Assembly (NCBI RefSeq): GCF_010183535.1
Contig: NC_071328.1
Span: 806,001 to 870,000 of the forward strand
From: Caenorhabditis remanei
Lineage: Eukaryota > Nematoda > Chromadorea > Rhabditida > Rhabditidae
Direction: 5' to 3'
DNA length: 64,000 nucleotides
In this document: positions 54,225-64,000 of the stretch, in pieces
Numbering within the stretch: the first letter of the stretch is position 1
Layout: each line of letters opens with the position of its first letter
Made by a program: the position numbers and the translations under genes
The notes under the pieces: model-generated
Databases searched by the model: none
What the model saw: only the letters and a program-made list of their open reading frames with translations
Told to the model about the DNA's origin: nothing

Positions 54225-54735
54225 ATTGGTTTTTTTTGATATTGAGGATGAACCTCAAAATTAATTATTGACTTTAAATCAGTAAGCCAATGAACTTGTA
54301 AAAACACAAAAACTGGTTGTATTTTTGCCAGTGTATTTTTGTCAGTGTAACTTGCCCTTTATAATAGACAACCTCTCAAGGACCTGGCGCACCGGGGACG
54401 CGTTTTAACGAGCTAAGAACATTTAGTCATGTTTTTAAATCGCTAAAAATCCAAATATAAAAAAAGGAATATTCTCTCAGGTTAAAACTGATTACTGTTC
54501 TTTGGTCACTGTATTTTAGACAGTGTTACTTTATTATTGAAATTAATATATAATAATACCCGGAAAGAAGAACACTTCTATTTAGTGAAAGTCCCGATTT
54601 TTCTTTTTGGAACGGCAGAAACTTACCAATTTACCTTTCATTCCACCTGCAAATGTATTTTATCATGTCGTTCCAAAAAGAAAAATAGTGGAAACCTTCG
54701 ACGTGAAAGATTTCTTGATTTCATCGGATTCAGGA
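54225..54735. other. spacer after the FTH gene
   Basis: No canonical AATAAA close to the FTH stop. A 19-bp inverted pair (CGATTTTTCTTTTTGGAACG at 54594 and its near complement at 54668) surrounds a short unique sequence. No gene seen. Confidence 0.5.
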
Positions 54736-54739
54736 AAAA

Positions 54740-55172
54740 TAGAGGAATCTAGACGTGTTATATGCAAGTAAAAACCCAACCCATCTAGTCCTGTTTTTCT
54801 TCTTGGCCACAGAACACGAGCGAGTTGGGTGAAAGACACCCGATCCGTCAAGTATTCACCCAAATTACGAGCAAGTTCCGTAGGCTCGAGAATAGTTTCT
54901 CCGCATTCTGGGAGTGGTTTTCTGGAACATTCGAATCACCATAATTTGAGTTGATGCACGGATAACTTGTTTGATTGTCCATCAGACTCTTCCCATTTGA
55001 TCTCGATGTCTTCTGGACACATCGAGCTGTGATGAGTCTTCTTCTAGTGGCACTTCTTGTTGAAAGTGCATGAGATGTCTTCCTTGTGTGGAAGCAGACA
55101 TTTGATGCAGAGACGATCCTTCTTCAGCTTCTTCTTTCTGTCCTTGTATTCTGGATCATTGAAGCAACAACC
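54740..55172 (-). pseudogene. zinc-knuckle region of a decayed BEL/Pao-type retrotransposon gene
   Basis: On the minus strand one frame stays open for about 140 codons except for two stops. It contains a Cys/His series of the type C-x2-C-x3-H-x5-C (CIKCLLPHKEDISC) then KKTHHSSMCP, which matches the gag zinc-knuckle block of BEL/Pao elements (R-C-x2-C...H...C...HH-S-x-C-P). Lys/Arg-rich before the knuckle. The TAG inside the knuckle and a TGA further on show it is broken. The 133-bp satellite begins directly upstream of it. No reverse transcriptase or integrase is seen nearby. The retrotransposon assignment is by motif only; a host gene domesticated from such an element is possible. Confidence 0.55.
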
Positions 55173-55177
55173 TATTT

Positions 55178-58100
55178 ACTGAGAATCAATTCTAAAAGTG
55201 AACAATCTTCGACAAGCATTCAACATGAGCTATGGTAAATCCCGAAGGATCCAACCCACCACTTTCCGCCAAATGACTCATCTTGACTGAACGTGCCTAA
55301 CAAACTATATACTGAGAATTAACCGAAAAAGTGAACAATCTTCGACAAGCATTCAACATGAGCTATGGTAAATCCCGAAGGATCCAACCCACCACTTTCC
55401 GCCAAATGACTCATCTTTACTGAACGTGCCTAACAAACTATGAACTGAGAATTAACCGAAAAAGTGAACAGCATTCGACAAGCATTCAACATGAGCTATG
55501 GTAAATCCCGAAGGATCCAACCCACCACTTTCCGCCAAATGACTCATCTTTACTGAACGTGCCTAACAAACTATGAACTGAGAATTAACCGGAAAAGTGA
55601 ACAGCATTCGACAAGCATTCAACATGAGCTATGGTAAATCCCGAAGGATCCAACCCACCACTTTCCGCCAAATGACTCATCTTTACTGAACGTGCCTAAC
55701 AAACTATATACTGAGAATTAACCGAAAAAGTGAACAGCCTTTGACAAGCATTCAACATGAGCTATGGTAAATCCCGAAGGATCCAACCCACCACTTTCCG
55801 CCAAATGACTCATCTTTACTGAACGTGCCTAACAAACTATGAACTGAGAATTAACCGAAAAAGTGAACAGCATTCGACAAGCATTCAACATGAGCTATGG
55901 TAAATCCCGAAGGATCCAACCCACCACTTTCCGCCAAATGACTCATCTTGACTGAACGTGCCTAACAAACTATGAACTGAGAATTAACCGAAAAAGTGAA
56001 CAGCCTTTGACAAGCATTCAACATGAGCTATGGTAAATCCCGAAGGATCCAACCCACCACTTTCCGCCAAATGACTCATCTTTACTGAACGTGCCTAACA
56101 AACTATATACTGAGAATTAACCGAAAAAGTGAACAGCATTCGACAAGCATTCAACATGAGCTATGGTAAATCCCGAAGGATCCAACCCACCACTTTCCGC
56201 CAAATGACTCATCTTTACTGAACGTGCCTAACAAACTATATACTGAGAATTAACCGAAAAAGTGAACAGCATTCGACAAGCATTCAACATGAGCTATGGT
56301 AAATCCCGAAGGATCCAACCCACCACTTTCCGCCAAATGACTCATCTTTACTGAACGTGCCTAACAAACTATGAACTGAGAATTAACCGAAAAAGTGAAC
56401 AGCATTCGACAAGCATTCAACATGAGCTATGGTAAATCCCGAAGGATCCAACCCACCACTTTCCGCCAAATGACTCATCTTTACTGAACGTGCCTAACAA
56501 ACTATATACTGAGAATTAACCGAAAAAGTGAACAGCATTCGACAAGCATTCAACATGAGCTATGGTAAATCCCGAAGGATCCAACCCACCACTTTCCGCC
56601 AAATGACTCATCTTTACTGAACGTGCCTAACAAACTATATACTGAGAATTAACCGAAAAAGTGAACAGCCTTTGACAAGCATTCAACATGAGCTATGGTA
56701 AATCCCGAAGGATCCAACCCACCACTTTCCGCCAAATGACTCATCTTTACTGAACGTGCCTAACAAACTATGAACTGAGAATTAACCGAAAAAGTGAACA
56801 GCATTCGACAAGCATTCAACATGAGCTATGGTAAATCCCGAAGGATCCAACCCACCACTTTCCGCCAAATGACTCATCTTTACTGAACGTGCCTAACAAA
56901 CTATATACTGAGAATTAACCGAAAAAGTGAACAGCCTTTGACAAGCATTCAACATGAGCTATGGTAAATCCCGAAGGATCCAACCCACCACTTTCCGCCA
57001 AATGACTCATCTTGACTGAACGTGCCTAACAAACTATGAACTGAGAATTAACCGAAAAAGTGAACAGCATTCGACAAGCATTCAACATGAGCTATGGTAA
57101 ATCCCGAAGGATCCAACCCACCACTTTCCGCCAAATGACTCATCTTTACTGAACGTGCCTAACAAACTATATACTGAGAATTAACCGAAAAAGTGAACAG
57201 CCTTTGACAAGCATTCAACATGAGCTATGGTAAATCCCGAAGGATCCAACCCACCACTTTCCGCCAAATGACTCATCTTTACTGAACGTGCCTAACAAAC
57301 TATATACTGAGAATTAACCGAAAAAGTGAACAGCATTCGACAAGCATTCAACATGAGCTATGGTAAATCCCGAAGGATCCAACCCACCACTTTCCGCCAA
57401 ATGACTCATCTTGACTGAACGTGCCTAACAAACTATGAACTGAGAATTAACCGAAAAAGTGAACAGCATTCGACAAGCATTCAACATGAGCTATGGTAAA
57501 TCCCGAAGGATCCAACCCACCACTTTCCGCCAAATGACTCATCTTTACTGAACGTGCCTAACAAACTATATACTGAGAATTAACCGAAAAAGTGAACAGC
57601 ATTCGACAAGCATTCAACATGAGCTATGGTAAATCCCGAAGGATCCAACCCACCACTTTCCGCCAAATGACTCATCTTTACTGAACGTGCCTAACAAACT
57701 ATGAACTGAGAATTAACCGAAAAAGTGAACAGCATTCGACAAGCATTCAACATGAGCTATGGTAAATCCCGAAGGATCCAACCCACCACTTTCCGCCAAA
57801 TGACTCATCTTTACTGAACGTGCCTAACAAACTATATACTGAGAATTAACCGAAAAAGTGAACAGCCTTTGACAAGCATTCAACATGAGCTATGGTAAAT
57901 CCCGAAGGATCCAACCCACCACTTTCCGCCAAATGACTCATCTTTACTGAACGTGCCTAACAAACTATGAACTGAGAATTAACCGAAAAAGTGAACAGCA
58001 TTCGACAAGCATTCAACATGAGCTATGGTAAATCCCGAAGGATCCAACCCACCACTTTCCGCCAAATGACTCATCTTTACTGAACGTGCCTAACAAACTA

Positions 58101-61100
58101 TATACTGAGAATTAACCGAAAAAGTGAACAGCCTTTGACAAGCATTCAACATGAGCTATGGTAAATCCCGAAGGATCCAACCCACCACTTTCCGCCAAAT
58201 GACTCATCTTGACTGAACGTGCCTAACAAACTATGAACTGAGAATTAACCGAAAAAGTGAACAGCATTCGACAAGCATTCAACATGAGCTATGGTAAATC
58301 CCGAAGGATCCAACCCACCACTTTCCGCCAAATGACTCATCTTTACTGAACGTGCCTAACAAACTATATACTGAGAATTAACCGAAAAAGTGAACAGCAT
58401 TCGACAAGCATTCAACATGAGCTATGGTAAATCCCGAAGGATCCAACCCACCACTTTCCGCCAAATGACTCATCTTTACTGAACGTGCCTAACAAACTAT
58501 GAACTGAGAATTAACCGAAAAAGTGAACAGCATTCGACAAGCATTCAACATGAGCTATGGTAAATCCCGAAGGATCCAACCCACCACTTTCCGCCAAATG
58601 ACTCATCTTTACTGAACGTGCCTAACAAACTATATACTGAGAATTAACCGAAAAAGTGAACAGCCTTTGACAAGCATTCAACATGAGCTATGGTAAATCC
58701 CGAAGGATCCAACCCACCACTTTCCGCCAAATGACTCATCTTGACTGAACGTGCCTAACAAACTATGAACTGAGAATTAACCGAAAAAGTGAACAGCATT
58801 CGACAAGCATTCAACATGAGCTATGGTAAATCCCGAAGGATCCAACCCACCACTTTCCGCCAAATGACTCATCTTTACTGAACGTGCCTAACAAACTATA
58901 TACTGAGAATTAACCAAAAAAGTGAACAGCATTCGACAAGCATTCAACATGAGCTATGGTAAATCCCGAAGGATCCAACCCACCACTTTCCGCCAAATGA
59001 CTCATCTTTACTGAACGTGCCTAACAAACTATGAACTGAGAATTAACCGAAAAAGTGAACAGCATTCGACAAGCATTCAACATGAGCTATGGTAAATCCC
59101 GAAGGATCCAACCCACCACTTTCCGCCAAATGACTCATCTTGACTGAACGTGCCTAACAAACTATGAACTGAGAATTAACCGAAAAAGTGAACAGCATTC
59201 GACAAGCATTCAACATGAGCTATGGTAAATCCCGAAGGATCCAACCCACCACTTTCCGCCAAATGACTCATCTTTACTGAACGTGCCTAACAAACTATAT
59301 ACTGAGAATTAACCGAAAAAGTGAACAGCATTCGACAAGCATTCAACATGAGCTATGGTAAATCCCGAAGGATCCAACCCACCACTTTCCGCCAAATGAC
59401 TCATCTTTACTGAACGTGCCTAACAAACTATGAACTGAGAATTAACCGAAAAAGTGAACAGCATTCGACAAGCATTCAACATGAGCTATGGTAAATCCCG
59501 AAGGATCCAACCCACCACTTTCCGCCAAATGACTCATCTTTACTGAACGTGCCTAACAAACTATATACTGAGAATTAACCGAAAAAGTGAACAGCATTCG
59601 ACAAGCATTCAACATGAGCTATGGTAAATCCCGAAGGATCCAACCCACCACTTTCCGCCAAATGACTCATCTTGACTGAACGTGCCTAACAAACTATGAA
59701 CTGAGAATTAACCGAAAAAGTGAACAGCCTTTGACAAGCATTCAACATGAGCTATGGTAAATCCCGAAGGATCCAACCCACCACTTTCCGCCAAATGACT
59801 CATCTTTACTGAACGTGCCTAACAAACTATGAACTGAGAATTAACCGAAAAAGTGAACAGCATTCGACAAGCATTCAACATGAGCTATGGTAAATCCCGA
59901 AGGATCCAACCCACCACTTTCCGCCAAATGACTCATCTTGACTGAACGTGCCTAACAAACTATGAACTGAGAATTAACCGAAAAAGTGAACAGCATTCGA
60001 CAAGCATTCAACATGAGCTATGGTAAATCCCGAAGGATCCAACCCACCACTTTCCGCCAAATGACTCATCTTTACTGAACGTGCCTAACAAACTATGAAC
60101 TGAGAATTAACCGAAAAAGTGAACAGCATTCGACAAGCATTCAACATGAGCTATGGTAAATCCCGAAGGATCCAACCCACCACTTTCCGCCAAATGACTC
60201 ATCTTGACTGAACGTGCCTAACAAACTATATACTGAGAATTAACCGAAAAAGTGAACAGCATTCGACAAGCATTCAACATGAGCTATGGTAAATCCCGAA
60301 GGATCCAACCCACCACTTTCCGCCAAATGACTCATCTTTACTGAACGTGCCTAACAAACTATGAACTGAGAATTAACCGAAAAAGTGAACAGCATTCGAC
60401 AAGCATTCAACATGAGCTATGGTAAATCCCGAAGGATCCAACCCACCACTTTCCGCCAAATGACTCATCTTTACTGAACGTGCCTAACAAACTATGAACT
60501 GAGAATTAACCGAAAAAGTGAACAGCATTCGACAAGCATTCAACATGAGCTATGGTAAATCCCGAAGGATCCAACCCACCACTTTCCGCCAAATGACTCA
60601 TCTTTACTGAACGTGCCTAACAAACTATGAACTGAGAATTAACCGAAAAAGTGAACAGCCTTCGACAAGCATTCAACATGAGCTATGGTAAATCCCGAAG
60701 GATCCAACCCACCACTTTCCGCCAAATGACTCATCTTGACTGAACGTCCTTAACAAACTATGAACTGAGAATTAACCGAAAAAGTGAACAGCATTCGACA
60801 AGCATTCAACATGAGCTATGGTAAATCCCGAAGGATCCAACCCACCACTTTCCGCCAAATGACTCATCTTGACTGAACGTGCCTAACAAACTATATACTG
60901 AGAATTAACCGAAAAAGTGAACAGCATTCGACAAGCATTCAACATGAGCTATGGTAAATCCCGAAGGATCCAACCCACCACTTTCCGCCAAATGACTCAT
61001 CTTTACTGAACGTGCCTAACAAACTATGAACTGAGAATTAACCGAAAAAGTGAACAGCATTCGACAAGCATTCAACATGAGCTATGGTAAATCCCGAAGG

Positions 61101-61827
61101 ATCCAACCCACCACTTTCCGCCAAATGACTCATCTTTACTGAACGTGCCTAACAAACTATGAACTGAGAATTAACCGAAAAAGTGAACAGCATTCGACAA
61201 GCATTCAACATGAGCTATGGTAAATCCCGAAGGATCCAACCCACCACTTTCCGCCAAATGACTCATCTTTACTGAACGTGCCTAACAAACTATATACTGA
61301 GAATTAACCGAAAAAGTGAACAGCCTTCGACAAGCATTCAACATGAGCTATGGTAAATCCCGAAGGATCCAACCCACCACTTTCCGCCAAATGACTCATC
61401 TTGACTGAACGTCCTTAACAAACTATGAACTGAGAATTAACCGAAAAAGTGAACAGCCTTTGACAAGCATTCAACATGAGCTATGGTAAATCCCGAAGGA
61501 TCCAACCCACCACTTTCCGCCAAATGACTCATCTTTACTGAACGTGCCTAACAAACTATGAACTGAGAATTAACCGAAAAAGTGAACAGCCTTTGACAAG
61601 CATTCAACATGAGCTATGGTAAATCCCGAAGGATCCAACCCACCACTTTCCGCCAAATGACTCATCTTTACTGAACGTGCCTAACAAACTATATACTGAG
61701 AATTAACCGAAAAAGTGAACAGCCTTCGACAAGCATTCAACATGAGCTATGGTAAATCCCGAAGGATCCAACCCACCACTTTCCGCCAAATGACTCATCT
61801 TGACTGAACGTCCTTAACAAACTATAT
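55178..61827. repeat. 133-bp satellite, exactly 50 tandem units
   Basis: Landmark ATGAGCTATGG recurs at 55225, 55358, 55491 and so on to 61742, always 133 bp apart; the array start (55178) and the next ACTGAG (61828) are 6,650 bp apart, i.e. 50.0 units with no net indel. Units differ at only a few positions: TATATACTG or TATGAACTG at the junction, CAGCATTCG, CAGCCTTTG or CAGCCTTCG, CTTTACT or CTTGACT, and GTGCCT or GTCCTT. These variants are shuffled among units in partly alternating order, a sign of unequal exchange and conversion. Each unit has one BamHI-type GGATCC, one TGACTCA palindrome and a 31-codon minus-strand frame starting MSHLAESGGLDPSGFTIAHV. The first two units (near 55.2 kb) differ most. 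Confidence 0.98.
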
Positions 61828-61877
61828 ACTGAGAATCAATTAAACACGAACTGAGAACAGTCTTCGACAAGCAGGAC

Positions 61878-61981
61878 CCAACTCACCACCTCCTCGCTTT
61901 CTTCCGAACCGCGTATCGCACTCGACCATTTCCTCATCCTTCATGGTGATTGGTTTCTTCTTGATCCGCTTCACTTCAGAA
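61878..61981 (-). pseudogene. exon-like fragment upstream of the satellite, probably of the same relic gene
   Basis: Minus strand: acceptor CTTTTTCAG at 61982-61990, then an open segment SEVKRIKKKPITMKDEEMVE ending CDTRFGRKRGG and a donor-like GGTGAGTTGGG. The sequence around that donor (GGAGGTGGTGAGTTGGGTCC) resembles GGAAAGTGGTGGGTTGGATC inside each satellite unit, linking the array to this exon. Function unknown. Confidence 0.4.
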
Positions 61982-61984
61982 CTG

Positions 61985-62620
61985 AAAAAGAAAACACTAA
62001 TTCATATATTTAGTCAGCAAATAGGGAATATGAGGACAAGATAAGTCATGGTCATAGAGATTATTCAAAGATGGCCAAAAAAGAGAATATAGATGAGTCA
62101 CCATCCAGTACAGAGAGATAGTGGACGACTGGGCCAAGAAGATGATATGAGGAAACTGGGGGACAGTGGGAGGAGTCCAAAAAGAAAGCCGCCATCTGGT
62201 GGTCTATTAAGATAGGTCATAAAGGGAGATTTCCCATGGAGATAAGTGAACAGGTGGTTTGTGTTAGGAATGAGACAATAGGACAGTGTAGTCTGACCTC
62301 ATTTGACCTGTGGGCGTGGTCTATTCGTCATCATCTGTTTGATTTCCCAGGAAGATAAGTGACAGATGGCGGTCTGCTGTAGAGAGGAACAATGAGAAGA
62401 CATGCCGACATTTTCACATTTGTGATGACGTGCTCTCACCTGTCCCTATGAGTATTTGTTTGCGGACCGCCTCCCAGGTCAACCGACCGAGTCTAAAATG
62501 TTTGGGGTAAAAATGAAGGGGTTAGAAGAAAAAAAAAGAAAGTATGCTGTTTTTGATACCATTTGATAGATTAGATTATCTGTAACTTTTCTTTGAGTTT
62601 TACTCAGATAAAGGCTGACG
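61985..62620. other. GC-balanced single-copy segment upstream of the relic exon
   Basis: Contains two related ~75-bp segments (GGTCTATT ... GATTTCCCA ... GGAGATAAGTGA ... CAGATGGCGGT) at 62205-62265 and 62320-62385, and several TTATCT/AGATAA motifs. Could be the 5' region of the relic retrotransposon-type gene; no frame is supported. Confidence 0.4.
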
Positions 62621-62627
62621 CAAAGTA

Positions 62628-62930
62628 GGGCTGTTACTTGCGGCAATCGCCGGCAAGCCGGCGCCGCTTTTTTCACGTTAATTGCATGAAAAGCAAGTTC
62701 ATTTCCAAAACTTGCTTCCATCGCCGGTTTTCATTTCTAAACCGGCGTCAAACGCCGCTTTTTTGAGTAGAAAATATACTGAAAATGAATAAAAAAGATA
62801 AAAACCGGCGTTAAACGCCGGTTTTTAAAATTGTACTTGCTGCAATCGCCGGTTTCATTTCCGGCGATTGTCGCCCACGCCGGAAATGAAACCGGCGATT
62901 GCCGCCGTAAAACGCCTGTTTTAACAGCCC
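62628..62930. mobile_element. TA-flanked MITE with CGCCGG repeats
   Basis: Inverted ends GGGCTGTTA and TAACAGCCC with TA on both sides. Interior consists of repeated GCAATCGCCGG / CCGGCGATTG and AAACGCCG blocks on both strands, so the element can fold into several hairpins. 303 bp, no coding potential. Confidence 0.75.
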
Positions 62931-62986
62931 TAACGCAAAGTCAATGGAAAGTTTGGTCGGCGAGAATGTTCTAGAAATTTCACCTC

Positions 62987-63614
62987 GCACGGTCTCCCAT
63001 ACTGCGAAAAAGAACTGCAAGGAACGTGAAGGCGATTTTTTCACGTTTTAATTCAATTCTTTTATTTTTTGCACTGAAAATTCAGTTTTTTCAGGTTTTT
63101 AGACGGCGCAATGGATGAAAAAAGGTCCCGTCCTACAGAATTGTAGAAAATAAAATTCTCTATCTTATGAGCCAGAAAACGTGAAATTTGGTCTGAAATT
63201 CACTTTTTCTATACAGAAAAACTGATTTTCAGAATATTGAGATTTTCTGCCATTTCATCCAATTTTTTTTTTCAAAAAAAAATGTAACAGTTTTGGAGCA
63301 TCCTCAAGAACATTATGTGCAAGTTTTATTAGAAAATGTTTTCTACCAAAAAAGTTATACTCAATTTTCTGAAAATCAGCTTTTCTGTATAGAAAAAGTG
63401 AATTTCAGACCAAATTTCACGTTTTCTGGCTCATAAGATAGAGAATTTTATTTTCTACAATTCTGTAGGACGGGACCTTTTTTCATCCATTGCGCCGTCT
63501 AAAAACCTGAAAAAACTGAATTTTCAGTGCAAAAAATAAAAGAATTGAATTAAAACGTGAAAAAATCGGCTTCACGTTCCTTGCAGTTCTTTTTCGCAGT
63601 ACGGGAGACCGTGC
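62987..63614. mobile_element. 628-bp foldback element (near-perfect palindrome)
   Basis: Left arm 62987-63234 and right arm 63367-63614, about 248 bp each, are reverse complements with only a handful of differences (for example GGCGATTTTTT against GCCGATTTTTT); a 132-bp loop lies between. Ends GCACGGTCTCCC / GGGAGACCGTGC. AAATTT occurs just outside both ends. A diverged relative is at 10680-10940. Confidence 0.9.
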
Positions 63615-63624
63615 CTCGGTAAAT

Positions 63625-64000
63625 TTGTTTTTCCAGTATTCTGCTATTTCTGGCGTTATTTTCGATAGTTTTTTTTTAGTGTTTTTCTATCAATATTTGC
63701 CGTATTCTATCGAATTTATTGAAGAAATACAACAAAAATAATCGAAAATACCAAACTTTCCGGCGCTCGCTCTCAGCGGGTTGTGGACCGAATTAAAAAA
63801 TTCTTGAACTATGAAAGTGAACTCGCTGAAATACATACATTATAGTTAACTATCACACATGTAACAATACGCCTTTAATTCTTTAAAAATATCAAACAAT
63901 CATACATAACCCCATCAAAAATTCCATTAAACCAATTTTTGTTCTATTTCCATTAATTATAATCAATACATACAAAACAAGATCATGCAAATGATAAATT
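63625..64000. other. AT-rich right edge, no gene seen
   Basis: Mostly A+T with no open segment or repeat I can identify. Confidence 0.5.

Noticed and set aside
55178..61827. CRISPR-like array
   Set aside because: The units are contiguous, with no unique spacers, and the genome is a nematode's.
55178..61827. Satellite as protein-coding tandem domain
   Set aside because: 133 is not a multiple of three and each unit has a stop in every frame, so no continuous coding is possible.
62811..63044. 77-codon minus-strand frame
   Set aside because: Runs across the end of one MITE and into the palindrome arm; chance frame.

Overview
The window is nuclear DNA of a nematode, most probably a Caenorhabditis species. 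The evidence is the type of genes present (an UNC-13 C2A domain, an MSP-domain protein, an FTH/DUF38 protein), short exons with TTTTCAG acceptors and GTGAGT or GTAAGT donors, AT-rich introns, and a very dense load of foldback elements and short dispersed repeats. Coding sequence is only a few percent of the 64 kb. Most open frames of 60-140 codons are chance frames in repeats or purine-rich tracts, not genes.

Region 1 (1-14.9 kb) is the 3' part, within this window, of a minus-strand unc-13 gene. Five exons were found (14895-14667, 14526-14497, 7254-7155, 6922-6812, 5914-5784). They splice in frame and encode an acidic N-terminal segment followed by the N-terminal C2A domain of UNC-13/Munc13. 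The gene runs off the left edge through an intron of more than 5.7 kb. Its 5' end was not found. Introns are filled with transposon remnants.

Region 2 (14.9-45.2 kb) has no exon I can support. It is a mosaic of foldback elements (pairs at 7.4/37.8/40.8 kb, 22.3/32.6 kb and others), a ~150-bp tandem family at 18-19.5 kb, a pure (AG)n tract at 23.3 kb, islands of CGTAAATCTACACAG (36.7-39.3 kb) and GGCGTGCC...GACGCG (35.3-36.3 kb), and purine-rich tracts. Some of it may be 5' intron or promoter of unc-13.

Region 3 (45.2-54.3 kb) is the gene-bearing part: a tRNA-Ile(AAU) on minus; a four-exon minus-strand MSP-domain gene of about 255 codons; a single-exon minus-strand 92-codon gene with a TATA/GATA promoter of the kind seen in sperm genes; and a plus-strand FTH/DUF38 gene with tandem GATA sites upstream and an in-frame stop near its start. 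The MSP gene and the 92-codon gene could form a sperm-expressed neighbourhood (inference).

Region 4 (54.7-62.5 kb) is a 133-bp satellite of exactly 50 units with no length change, 6,650 bp in all. It sits between two pieces of a decayed, minus-strand zinc-knuckle gene of BEL/Pao retrotransposon type. Region 5 (62.6-64 kb) holds a TA-flanked MITE and a 628-bp near-perfect palindrome.

The most distinctive signals are the exact 50-unit satellite and its relation to the flanking relic exon; a hAT-type MITE family with 8-bp target duplications that carries an expanding GGAAGTC heptamer; and a G-run-rich 1,037-bp insertion bounded by identical 62-bp direct repeats.
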